This document shows, in pieces, positions 1 to 8,129 of a stretch of DNA of 64,000 nucleotides. Source of the stretch: CAWARU01 sp963784575 (GTDB taxonomy: Bacteria > Pseudomonadota > Gammaproteobacteria > UBA6186 > Azoamicaceae); NCBI GenBank assembly GCA_963784575.1, contig CAWARU010000001.1, positions 1,984,001 to 2,048,000 of the forward strand, in the 5' to 3' direction. The notes under the pieces are model-generated. The model saw nothing but the letters and a program-made list of their open reading frames with translations. It did no database searches and had not been told where the DNA came from. Made by a program: the position numbers and the translations under genes. The stretch's first letter is position 1; every line of letters begins with the position of its first letter.

Positions 1-72
1 TCCTATCGAAGGCCTCGGGGTCCTGTCGCTGTATTTCTTTAGGGGCATATTTTGGGGAAGCAGAGATTAGAG

Positions 73-687
73 TTACAATCCCAACTTAATAAACGCATCT
101 CTTAAATGGTTCTGCTGATATTTCAACGTTAATCGTCTCGCCTGCACTATTGCCTTCATATCATTCAAAGCATCTTCAAACACTTCGTTATAAACGAGGT
201 AATCATATTCGAGATACTTAGATAATTCTGTTTTCGCATCTTTCATGCGGGATTCAATGATGTCAAAATTGTCGCGATGGCGTTTTCTTAAGCGCTCCCG
301 CAAATCTTCTAGACTCGGGGGCAGTATAAAAATACTGATGGCGTCCACAAACTGGGTTCGGATTTGTCTAGCTCCTTGCCAATCAATTTCAAGTATGACA
401 TCTTCATTTTTCAAAGTTTCTTCGACCCATGTTCTCGAAGTACCGTAATAACAGCCAAATACCTTTGCATGTTCCAGAAAAATTCCCTGGCCTTGCATTT
501 CATGGAATTCTGATTTCGAGATAAAATGATAGTTAATGTCATTTGTCTCGCCCGGTCTTTGTTCTCGCGTTGTGTAGGAGACAGAGATGCGGATGTTGGG
601 GATATCTTTTGCCAAAGCATGCACTAGGCTGGTTTTGCCAGCTCCCGAAGGGGCAGAGACTATATATAATGTACCTTCTTTTGCCAT
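73..687 (-). CDS. gmk: Guanylate kinase
   Basis: The 204-residue protein phosphorylates GMP to GDP with ATP in the cytosol (purine salvage and GTP supply). The P-loop SAPSGAGKTS lies at residues 11-20, followed by the GMP-binding stretch SYTTREQRPGE (about 37-47). The length matches the family (about 207). It is the last gene of a minus-strand run, Bcr/CflA transporter-yicC-gmk, and yicC-gmk adjacency is common in Proteobacteria. The usual downstream neighbours rpoZ-spoT are not seen before the window edge. The start has a GAGGAG about 11 bases upstream, a rather long spacing. Identification is secure. Confidence 0.97.
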   Translation of the reverse strand: MAKEGTLYIVSAPSGAGKTSLVHALAKDIPNIRISVSYTTREQRPGETNDINYHFISKSEFHEMQGQGIFLEHAKVFGCYYGTSRTWVEETLKNEDVILEIDWQGARQIRTQFVDAISIFILPPSLEDLRERLRKRHRDNFDIIESRMKDAKTELSKYLEYDYLVYNEVFEDALNDMKAIVQARRLTLKYQQNHLRDAFIKLGL

Positions 688-707
688 TTAATTCCAGGCT
701 CCTCGCA

Positions 708-840
708 CTGTCCATGAACGCCCATCTTTGGGCAATCTCGCATTAAAAATTCAACAAAACTTGCTCATTTACTATTTGTAAACTCCGCTGTTTTGTTGAA
801 TTTTTAATGCGAGATTGCCTCAAAGTCTTCCCGTTTTTTC
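708..840 (-). repeat. Dispersed palindromic element, family A, copy 1
   Basis: Between gmk and yicC lies an almost perfect inverted repeat. The stem starts GGCAATCTCGCATTAAAAAT and encloses a loop containing GCGGAGTTTACAA. Outside the stem are family ends: the minus strand reads AAAACGGGAAGACTTTGAGG on one side and AAAGATGGGCGTTCATGGAC on the other. The same ends and loop recur at 27085-27213, and the ends recur at 17421-17544. The two ends are imperfect inverted repeats of each other (AACGYCCA-type). It carries no ORF, so it looks like a non-autonomous mobile or REP-like element. Confidence 0.8.
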
Positions 841-891
841 AAACCTAATCTCTTATGCCTGAACAATTATCTAATCTACTTGTATGAACTT

Positions 892-1755
892 TCATACCAA
901 ATTTTGTATCTGTTCACGTACCTGCTCTATGAGCACCTTGAGCTCAATTGATGCATCCGTAATTTCAGAATCTATGGATTTTGAAGCCAGCGTATTCGCT
1001 TCCCGATTCATTTCCTGCATCAGAAAATCTAGGCGTCTTCCCACAGAATCCCCCTCGACAAGAATTTTTTCCGTTGCCTGAACATGCGTTGCAAGACGAT
1101 CAAGTTCTTCCTCAACATCAAGCTTTGCAATCGCGTAAACTAATTCCTGTTCCAAACGAGGAACATCAAAATCTATCACAACACTCTTCAGGCGTTGCAA
1201 CAACCTTTCTCGATAATCACTTAAAACTTCAGGAATTCTTTTTCTGACAATTTCCAACAGTATTGACATGCGCTGCAAGCGATCTTTGATGAGCGAGGAG
1301 AGAGCATTGCCTTCTTCTGCACGTTTTTTCATAAGCTCTACTACTGCGCTGTGGAATCCAACTAAAATTGCTTCCTTCACCTCTGCAGCATTTTGCTCGG
1401 GTGCTTTGACAACTTTGGGCCATTTCAAAATGTCTAGCGGAGAAATGACTGCACTGGTTGGCAATAGCCTTTGAATTTCCTGGCACTGCTGAATGATGCG
1501 AACGATCAAGGGAATGTTGAGTGCTGTGCTTTCGAGCGCGTCATTGAGTTCCAACGTAAGGCTGCAATCGATTTTGCCTCTACGGATTTCACGCCTAGCA
1601 ATGTCTCGCAATTGAATTTCTAAATCTTTCAGCCAATCAGGAAGCTTGAAGGAGAGTTCGAGGTAACGATGATTGATAGATTTCAATTCAAATCGAAGCG
1701 TACCCCAATCCGAATGTTTTTCATATTCTGCATAGGCGGTCATGCTGTAAATCAT
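892..1755 (-). CDS. yicC: YicC/YloC family endoribonuclease-like protein
   Basis: The 287-residue protein belongs to the YicC family, a stress-linked endoribonuclease family in E. coli and B. subtilis. The start MIYSMTAYAEYE matches the family N-terminus. The C-terminal domain holds the conserved stretch GRRLDFLMQEMNREANTLAS. An in-frame TTG exists nine bases upstream at 1764, but the ATG at 1755 is chosen because an AGGA sits nine bases before it and the family starts MxxSMTAY. It begins five bases after the transporter stop, so it is in the same operon and upstream of gmk. Confidence 0.93.
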   Translation of the reverse strand: MIYSMTAYAEYEKHSDWGTLRFELKSINHRYLELSFKLPDWLKDLEIQLRDIARREIRRGKIDCSLTLELNDALESTALNIPLIVRIIQQCQEIQRLLPTSAVISPLDILKWPKVVKAPEQNAAEVKEAILVGFHSAVVELMKKRAEEGNALSSLIKDRLQRMSILLEIVRKRIPEVLSDYRERLLQRLKSVVIDFDVPRLEQELVYAIAKLDVEEELDRLATHVQATEKILVEGDSVGRRLDFLMQEMNREANTLASKSIDSEITDASIELKVLIEQVREQIQNLV

Positions 1756-1760
1756 TTGAA

Positions 1761-3023
1761 TCAATCCTCGGTAAGTACTGAATCCTTGCTGAGTTCAATA
1801 TTCTGGCTGCGATAGGAAGCCAAGAAGACGAAGCTTAACAATCCAATCCCTATAATAACACTAATGAAAAAAGACATCGAGAGTGCATCACCTTGACAGA
1901 TTCTACCTACACAATTAATACAGAAAGCAGCAGTGATGAATTGCAATGCACCTAGCAGGCCTGAAGCCATGCCTGAGAAGTTTGTAGCAACGGATGTCAT
2001 TGCGCTTGCTGAACTGGTAGGGAACAAGAAGCCATTCCCTAAAACTACGATAGCCATTGGGGCAATGATAGCGTAGGGTGTTAAACTAACATACGAGGAC
2101 CCTAATAACATGCAAAGACCCCCAAAAACAAAAAAACCAAATCCAAGTTTCAGCACGGACTCCACCTGCCATTGATTGATAAGTTTCTTGGCACATAAAT
2201 TACCGACAATATAAGCGACAGAAAGCGCAAAATAAAAGGCTCCCATCTCTTCCGCCGCGAAGCCTGCTGATTTGAAAACAAAAGGAGACTCTGCTGAATA
2301 ACTCCGAAACACAGCAAAGCCGGAACATAATATAAAAGCAAAACCTAGAAAATGAGGATTTCTGATCACCTCTTTGTAGCCTCGAAAAGTTGTGAATAAT
2401 CCAGGTTTTTCCATATTTTCTAATAGGATTTTTTTCTCTGATTTGGTTTCTTCGAGATAAAACACTACTAAACAGAGTGCCACCATACCGAAGAGTGCCA
2501 GGAAGAAAAAATTTGCCCTCCAATTGAAGAAATAGGTTAAATATCCCCCAATAAAAGGACCAATTGCCGCAGACAGGCCGATGATTGGAAAAGTGGTTGA
2601 AAATATTTTAACCGCATCGAGGCGATTAAAGCGATTTGCAATAATGGCTCGCGTGACAACAGAGCCAACCCCACCGCCGATAGCCTGCATAATTCTTGAA
2701 AACAGAAAAACGCCAAGAGAATCCGCAAAAGCGCAGAACAAGGATGCTATGACAAAAAGAGATAAGCCCAAGATGCTGATCAATTTTCTACCAAAGCGAT
2801 CACACAACACGCCATAGACTAATTGACAGGCAGCAAGGCTTAACAGGAATACAGTGAAACTTGCCTGTATTTCAGGCTGGGTACAATTGAAATATTGAGC
2901 CATCTCTGGCAGCGCCGGAATATAAATATCGGTTGCCAATAAGCCGACTGAACCCATGGCAATGATGACAATGAGAAAAATAAGGGATACTTTGTTCGGT
3001 GTACTCGGTGTAGAAAAAGACAT
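1761..3023 (-). CDS. Bcr/CflA family drug-efflux MFS transporter
   Basis: The inner-membrane major facilitator has about 12 hydrophobic segments in 420 residues. The first helix region has DIYIPALPEMAQYF, the hallmark of the Bcr/CflA drug:H+ antiporters (bicyclomycin, chloramphenicol, sulfonamide export). Loop 2-3 carries the MFS motif CDRFGRKLISI. The open frame extends to an ATG at 3041 that lies inside the 149-bp repeat; the ATG at 3023 (MSFSTPST) is preferred because it lies just outside the insert. No good ribosome site precedes either. The inserted repeat therefore forms the gene's 5-prime leader. Substrate is unknown. Confidence 0.88.
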   Translation of the reverse strand: MSFSTPSTPNKVSLIFLIVIIAMGSVGLLATDIYIPALPEMAQYFNCTQPEIQASFTVFLLSLAACQLVYGVLCDRFGRKLISILGLSLFVIASLFCAFADSLGVFLFSRIMQAIGGGVGSVVTRAIIANRFNRLDAVKIFSTTFPIIGLSAAIGPFIGGYLTYFFNWRANFFFLALFGMVALCLVVFYLEETKSEKKILLENMEKPGLFTTFRGYKEVIRNPHFLGFAFILCSGFAVFRSYSAESPFVFKSAGFAAEEMGAFYFALSVAYIVGNLCAKKLINQWQVESVLKLGFGFFVFGGLCMLLGSSYVSLTPYAIIAPMAIVVLGNGFLFPTSSASAMTSVATNFSGMASGLLGALQFITAAFCINCVGRICQGDALSMSFFISVIIGIGLLSFVFLASYRSQNIELSKDSVLTED

Positions 3024-3024
3024 A

Positions 3025-3173
3025 CTAGGGCCTGTTGACAATTCGACTCATGTTGGCCATAAATCATTGATTTCTTGTGCTCCGTTGCTCATTTATTTCA
3101 ATATAAACTGCGCTACGGTGCTCAGAAATCAATGATTTCTGGCTCAACCTAGCGAATTTTCAACAGGCCCTAG
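3025..3173. repeat. 149-bp MITE-like element, copy 1
   Basis: The element is bounded by inverted repeats: GGGCCTGTTGACAATTC at the left and GAATTTTCAACAGGCCC at the right, each flanked by TA. Inside, AAATCATTGATTTCT and AGAAATCAATGATTT form a second inverted repeat, so nearly the whole element can fold into one hairpin. A near-identical copy sits at 18557-18703. No ORF is present. TA flanks are typical of IS630/Tc1-mariner derived MITEs, but no parent transposase is in the window, so that assignment is inference. Confidence 0.85.
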
Positions 3174-3388
3174 TAGCAATTTCATTTTGTAAAAAATTTA
3201 GGACCTAAGAGTTTTGCCTCTTGAGGGAAGCCAAATGTTTCCCTTTACAAGAGTAATAATCTTAGATTGTAGGTTGACTTCCCTAGGGTGTCAATCAGTA
3301 TTATGTCGGGTCTTGAATTTGTTTTTCTTATTCAATCACCCCTTTATCTTTGGTCTAGACAGGGGACCTACAATAGTAAGTTAATTTT
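3174..3388. other. Intergenic region upstream of xth
   Basis: No gene is seen in these 215 bases. A TTGACT followed 19 bases later by TATTAT (about 3270-3302) could be a weak promoter for xth, with longer than ideal spacing. There is no convincing Shine-Dalgarno sequence before xth. Confidence 0.3.
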
Positions 3389-4162
3389 ATGCGTATAATG
3401 ACCTTAAATGCCAATGGCATCCGTTCCGCCGCCAAAAAGGGATTTTTTAGTTGGTTTTCAAAACAAAATATAGATGTGCTTTGCCTGCAAGAAACAAAAT
3501 CTCAAGATCACCAATTGGTCGATGCGGTCTTCACCCCGGCAGGATACACTGCTTTTTTCTGTGATGCAGAGAAAAAAGGCTATAGTGGTGTCGCACTCTA
3601 TACCCGTGCTGAACCCGATAAAGTGCATCGCGGCCTTGGTTGGACGGAATCCGTCAGCGAGGGCCGCTATATCCAAGCAGATTTTGGCAATCTGAGTGTT
3701 GCTTCCATCTATCTCCCCTCTGGTACCAGCGGCGAAGCACGGCAAGCAGTGAAATACCAATTCATGGAAAAATATAAAAAACATCTCATCAAGCAAAATA
3801 AAGATGGCCGCGACTATATTTTAGCGGGTGATTGGAATATTGCGCACAAAGCAATCGATCTTAAAAATTGGAAAGGCAATCAGAAAAATTCTGGATTCTT
3901 ACCTGAAGAACGCGCCTGGATGGATGAACTCTTTGGGCCGATTGGCTATGTCGATGCTTTCCGCGTCGTAAATCAAGAACCCGATCAATACACTTGGTGG
4001 TCGCAACGCTCTCCCACCGCGCGCGAAAAAAATGTCGGTTGGCGCATTGATTATCAAGTGATTAGTCCCCGTTTAGAAAAAAAAGTCATTTCTGCAAGCA
4101 TCTATCGCGATGAAAAATTCTCTGATCACGCACCGCTCACCATAGAATATTCTATCAAATGA
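3389..4162 (+). CDS. xth: Exodeoxyribonuclease III (AP endonuclease)
   Basis: The 257-residue enzyme of the exonuclease-endonuclease-phosphatase fold cleaves DNA at abasic sites in base excision repair. The N-terminus MRIMTLNANGIRSAAKKGF has the catalytic Asn. LCLQETK holds the metal-binding Glu (about residue 34), AGDWNIAH the active-site Asp/Asn (about 147-154), and SDHAPL the C-terminal Asp-His pair. The length matches ExoA/XthA proteins. It converges with the broken gene at 4170-4985, whose end lies eight bases away. Confidence 0.96.
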   Translation: MRIMTLNANGIRSAAKKGFFSWFSKQNIDVLCLQETKSQDHQLVDAVFTPAGYTAFFCDAEKKGYSGVALYTRAEPDKVHRGLGWTESVSEGRYIQADFGNLSVASIYLPSGTSGEARQAVKYQFMEKYKKHLIKQNKDGRDYILAGDWNIAHKAIDLKNWKGNQKNSGFLPEERAWMDELFGPIGYVDAFRVVNQEPDQYTWWSQRSPTAREKNVGWRIDYQVISPRLEKKVISASIYRDEKFSDHAPLTIEYSIK

Positions 4163-4169
4163 AAATTGA

Positions 4170-4985
4170 TCAATAAAATTTTTTAGTCTTAGGTTCTTTA
4201 TCTCGCCGCTGTCCTAAATCTTCTGACTGTACTGCCTCTCTCTGCTGTCCTTCTGGTTCCCATACAGGCTTCCGTTGCACCGATTGCTGCATTCTATTTT
4301 TTGATTCCAATGCCTCAATTTCCAATGCCAGTTTTTTACCTTCTTTGCCCAGATATTCGATACCTTCACCGAGACTTGCACTTGATCTCTCTGTTTTGGG
4401 AACACCCTCTATTTGAGGTATGCCATCAATAATAAAATGATGGGACAGACTTCTCCAAACTAAGGGCGGCGGATTCTTTGGGCTTGTCTTCCGGAAGATT
4501 TAATCCTAATCCTAAGTTCATCCCAAATTTGAGAGCAAGTTGTTTGAAACCCTCTACGGATTCATGCTTTGCAATAAATCTATTTTGCGAGACCTTGAGG
4601 GGAACCACTTCATGAACTGTCTCTTTAGGAACCTTGACAATTGCAGTCGTCTTTCTATTGAGAGAATCCTCAATTGATTCTTTTGAGTCTCTTGATACTC
4701 TTGATTCTTGTAATTCTTGTGATTCCGCTTCAGATTTCTCGCCATATGTAGAGGAGATATCACTTTTTGCAACATTCATTTCTGCTTTTAGCTTTTCTAT
4801 GGAATCTGTCTGTTTCAATCCAGTTTTTATTTTTTCTGCTTTCGTCACTCTATGTTCTTCTTCGCTCTCTTTTTTAGGTAAGACCATTGCGTCCTGTCCT
4901 TTCTGTATCAAGGCCCCTCCCCATTTCTTCTTTTTATTTTTAGTCTTTGTCTTCTTTTTTCAAATTCACGCTCTGTGATAGCCAT
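4170..4985 (-). pseudogene. Unrecognised Lys/Glu-rich protein, split by two frameshifts
   Basis: Function is not recognised. An ATG at 4985 with a good site (AAGAGG, 9 bases away) opens MAITEREFEKRR but stops after 25 codons. One extra A in the A6 run (plus-strand T6 at 4955-4960) would carry it into the long central frame (4911-4426: polar, Lys/Glu/Ser-rich, PKKESEEEHRVTKAEK), which on its own has only a TTG start without a ribosome site. That frame stops at 4426. Removing one T near 4434-4437 continues it as IIDGIPQIEGVPKTERSS down to a TGA at 4170. First and last parts are in the same frame, so the two shifts compensate. It is either a decayed gene or carries two homopolymer base-call errors. 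Confidence 0.6.
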
Positions 4986-5231
4986 GATAGTTAACCTCTT
5001 TTATAAATCTCATGTAACGCTGATGTTGCTCATGTATGGGTATTTGAATTATTATGTGTTATGAGTAATTACAAATTAATGATGAAAATAGCTATTATAC
5101 CTTATACTGTATATAGGCTTTCAGTTGAATATAAAGCTTTCAATTGCAGTTGAAGCAATTTTTATTATGAGTATCTACAACTTTTCGGTTCATTGTTATT
5201 GTCCTTTGTAAAAGTAACAAGAACAATTTTG

Positions 5232-5954
5232 TTAGGTAACTCCAAGTGCTTCTTTCTGTCGCTGAATCAGGGTTTGAATGCCATTTTTCGCCAAATCCAG
5301 CATTTCCTGCAAAGCTTCATATTCAAAAGGACCGCGTTCCGCAGTGCCTTGCACTTCGATAAATTGTCCTTTCTCGTTCATCACCACATTCATATCGGTT
5401 TCTGCATTAGAATCTTCAAGATAATCAAGATCGAGAATTGGCGAACCTTGATATACGCCAACAGAGACAGAGGCAATCAGAAATTTCAAGGGATTGATCT
5501 TGATGGTGCCTTGCTTCTTTAAATGTGCTATCGCATCCGCCAAAGCAACACAACTGCCAGTGATGCTTGCGGTACGTGTGCCGCCATCTGCCTGCAACAC
5601 ATCGCAATCAATGTTAATAGTGTATTCCCCCATCTCGCTCAAGTCCACAGCCTGCCGCAAAGATCGGCCAATCAGTCTTTGAATTTCATGGGTTCGGCCG
5701 GATTGACCGCCGCGGGAAGATTCGCGCTGCATACGTTCGCCGGTGGAACGAGGCAGCATGCCGTATTCAGCTGTTAACCAGCCTTGATTGGTACCTTTCA
5801 GAAATTTTGGCACGCCTTGAACAATGCTTGCAGTGCAAATGACTTTAGTTTCGCCATATTCAATCAGGACGGAGCCTTCTGCATATTTGGTGAAGCCGCG
5901 GTTGATTCGAATTTCTCTCAGTGCATTTTTAGCGCGGCCGTGTTGTCGTATCAT
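5232..5954 (-). CDS. rph: Ribonuclease PH
   Basis: The 240-residue phosphorolytic 3-prime exoribonuclease trims tRNA precursors. The family features are all visible: the N-terminal MIRQHGRAKNALREI, the RNA-binding/active-site stretch YGMLPRSTGERMQRES (about 69-84), GGQSGRTHEIQRLIGRSLR, and the phosphate/metal region ADGGTRTASITGS. The start has AGGAG six bases upstream. It lies downstream of dut and algC on the same strand with a 55-base gap to algC. Length is normal and nothing is broken. Confidence 0.97.
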   Translation of the reverse strand: MIRQHGRAKNALREIRINRGFTKYAEGSVLIEYGETKVICTASIVQGVPKFLKGTNQGWLTAEYGMLPRSTGERMQRESSRGGQSGRTHEIQRLIGRSLRQAVDLSEMGEYTINIDCDVLQADGGTRTASITGSCVALADAIAHLKKQGTIKINPLKFLIASVSVGVYQGSPILDLDYLEDSNAETDMNVVMNEKGQFIEVQGTAERGPFEYEALQEMLDLAKNGIQTLIQRQKEALGVT

Positions 5955-6009
5955 ATTTATCTCCTGAAAAAGAAATATAAAAGATAATAGATTCTTGAAA
6001 ATCTAAATC

Positions 6010-7485
6010 TCAAAAAGTAAGTTTAAGTTCCGGTGCAACCAAGCCCAAAAGACGCTTAAATTCTCCTTGAATGCGTTGCAAAGCATTGCTGTCCTCGCCT
6101 TCAAATCTTAGGATGAGATTTGCGGCGGTATTGGAAGGTCGAACCAATCCAAAACCATCTTCAAAATCGATCCGCAAGCCATCAATAGTGCTCATACTTG
6201 CTTTTGCAAATTTGCTCTTTTCTGCATTTGCTGCTTGAACAAGCTTGTTCGTGATCAACACTTTTTCTTCCTCGGACACGGGGAGATAGATTTCTGGCGT
6301 GTTCACGCTGTCAGGGATAGCATCGAAAAGGGTAGAGGCTTTTTCAGGTTGGTTCGCCAAAATTTCAAGCATTCTAGCGCCTGCATAGAGCGCATCATCA
6401 AATCCATACCAACGATCTTTGAAAAACAAATGGCCGCTCATCTCGCCTGCAAGTTTAGCCCCTGTTTCATGCATTCTGGCTTTGATCAAAGAATGTCCGG
6501 TTTTCCACATCTCGGCACGCCCTTTCATTTTGGTGATTTCTTTTTCAACGTGGCGCGTGCATTTAACATCATAAAGGATTTCTGTCTCTGGAAATTGCTT
6601 CAGCACTTCTTTCGCAAATAGAATGAGCAGGCGATCTGGCCAGATGATTTTGCCAGTGTCATCGACAACACCGAGACGATCTCCATCGCCATCAAAGGCC
6701 AATCCAAGATCTGCCTTATGGTTTCGCACCGCTGCAATCAAATCTTGGAGATTTTTTGGTTGTCCTGGATCAGGGTGGTGATTGGGAAAATTTCCATCCA
6801 CTTCACAAAATAAGGGAATGATTTCGCAGCCCAAGGATTGATATAATTTTGGCGCAATCACGGAAGCAACACCATTGCCGCAATCTACCACGACTTTCAA
6901 GCGCCTTTTTAAATTAATATCTTTTGAGACACTCTTTTCATAGTCGTCCAGTATGTCCTGCGTCGTTCGATATCCAGATCCAGTTTGAAATGAACCCGAA
7001 CAAAGCCTGCGATAAATTTCCTGAATTCCTTCTCCATAGAGAGGCTTTCCAGCAATCATAATTTTGAGACCATTGTGATTTGAAGGATTATGACTTCCTG
7101 TAAGAGCAATACCAGAGGAAATTTTTAGATAATGGGTGGCAAAATACAAGACAGGTGTCGGGACCTGTCCAATGTCTACGACATCACAGCCGCTTGCCAA
7201 CAATCCTGTGGTGAGTGCTGTGATCAAAAGCGGGCCGGACAAACGGCCATCACGGCCAACGATGATTTTTTTCTCACCTGCAGCAAGCACCATAGAACCC
7301 AGAGCCCGTCCAATATCGTAGACAATTTCTGGCGTTAAACTTGTATCCACGATGCCGCGGATGTCGTAAGCTCGAAAAATTTCTTTGGGAATTTTTGCTT
7401 CTGATATCCTTGTTTCTGAAGTCCTTGTTTCTGAACTCTTTGATTCTGGAATCGCTTCTGAATTAATACTTGAATTATGTTTCAT
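6010..7485 (-). CDS. algC: Phosphomannomutase/phosphoglucomutase (AlgC type)
   Basis: The 491-residue alpha-D-phosphohexomutase interconverts hexose 6- and 1-phosphates for LPS and polysaccharide precursors. It has the phosphoserine loop LTGSHNPSNHNGLKIM, the Mg-binding DGDGDR, and a C-terminal phosphate-binding domain with RPSNTAANLILRFEG. The open frame runs upstream into dut. The ATG at 7485 is chosen because it lies four bases after the dut stop and has GGAG upstream. The first about 35 residues are a Ser/Glu-rich extension (SETRTSETRISEAKIPKEIF) containing a 15-bp tandem duplication at 7406-7435; the catalytic core begins at FRAYDIRG. Confidence 0.92.
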   Translation of the reverse strand: MKHNSSINSEAIPESKSSETRTSETRISEAKIPKEIFRAYDIRGIVDTSLTPEIVYDIGRALGSMVLAAGEKKIIVGRDGRLSGPLLITALTTGLLASGCDVVDIGQVPTPVLYFATHYLKISSGIALTGSHNPSNHNGLKIMIAGKPLYGEGIQEIYRRLCSGSFQTGSGYRTTQDILDDYEKSVSKDINLKRRLKVVVDCGNGVASVIAPKLYQSLGCEIIPLFCEVDGNFPNHHPDPGQPKNLQDLIAAVRNHKADLGLAFDGDGDRLGVVDDTGKIIWPDRLLILFAKEVLKQFPETEILYDVKCTRHVEKEITKMKGRAEMWKTGHSLIKARMHETGAKLAGEMSGHLFFKDRWYGFDDALYAGARMLEILANQPEKASTLFDAIPDSVNTPEIYLPVSEEEKVLITNKLVQAANAEKSKFAKASMSTIDGLRIDFEDGFGLVRPSNTAANLILRFEGEDSNALQRIQGEFKRLLGLVAPELKLTF

Positions 7486-7489
7486 TGCT

Positions 7490-8014
7490 TTATTTTCTCC
7501 CTGTACTTCCGAAGCCGCCTTCGCCCCGAACACTGTCAGTGAAAGCATCAACACGTTGAAATTCAGCCTTAATGACTGGGACAATCACTAATTGAGCAAT
7601 TCTTTCACCGACATCCAATATAAAAGGATCTTTGCCGCGGTTCCAACAAGATATCATGAGCTCGCCCTGGTAATCGGAATCGATCAAACCAACAAGATTG
7701 CCTAACACGATGCCATGTTTATGACCAAGACCAGATCGTGGCAGAATAACACCTGCCAAAGTTTTATTGCCAATATAGATAGCAAGTCCGGTTGGAATGA
7801 GATGGGTAGAGCCAGGCAAAATATGAAGAGGCTCTTCGATACAGGCCCGTAAATCGAGTCCCGCAGAACCTTCTGTTGCATAGTGAGGAAAAGGGATTTC
7901 TTTTCCTAGCCTAGAATTTAAAATTTTTAGTTGGATATTATGAACACTATTACTGGCTTGATTAACGATTTCATTAATGACTTGATTACTGGCTTGTTCG
8001 CTTAATTGCTGCAT
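7490..8014 (-). CDS. dut: Deoxyuridine 5-prime-triphosphate nucleotidohydrolase
   Basis: The 174-residue dUTPase hydrolyses dUTP to dUMP and pyrophosphate, keeping uracil out of DNA. Trimer motifs are visible in order: AGLDLRA, PRSGLGHKHG, GLIDSDYQGE, ERIAQLVI and the C-terminal P-loop-like RGEGGFGSTGRK. It is about 20 residues longer than E. coli Dut because of an N-terminal stretch with the repeat QASNQ/QASNS. The start is supported by AGGAG eight bases upstream, so the extension is probably translated. The stop is four bases before the algC start, suggesting coupled translation. Confidence 0.96.
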   Translation of the reverse strand: MQQLSEQASNQVINEIVNQASNSVHNIQLKILNSRLGKEIPFPHYATEGSAGLDLRACIEEPLHILPGSTHLIPTGLAIYIGNKTLAGVILPRSGLGHKHGIVLGNLVGLIDSDYQGELMISCWNRGKDPFILDVGERIAQLVIVPVIKAEFQRVDAFTDSVRGEGGFGSTGRK

Positions 8015-8035
8015 TTAAAAACTCCTAAAAATAAT

Positions 8036-8129
8036 GGTGCCAGGTCTCTGCAATACGCAATAAAATTCGTCGATCCTTTATGCCTCAAGCTACAATCAAT
8101 TCTATTGCGTATTGCAGCGGCCTGGCACC
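8036..8129. repeat. Single-copy long palindrome between the TraT-like gene and dut
   Basis: Two nested inverted arms are perfect: GGTGCCAGG (8036-8044) with CCTGGCACC (8121-8129), and TGCAATACGCAATA (8049-8062) with TATTGCGTATTGCA (8103-8116). The TraT-like gene ends inside the outer right arm (stop 8129-8131). No T-run follows on either side, so it is more a REP/MITE-like element than a classic terminator, though it could still limit readthrough. Confidence 0.75.

Noticed and set aside
3025..3173. Possible promoter inside the MITE reading toward the transporter gene
   Set aside because: TTGATT and TATATT-like boxes are 20-21 bases apart, too far for a confident sigma-70 promoter.
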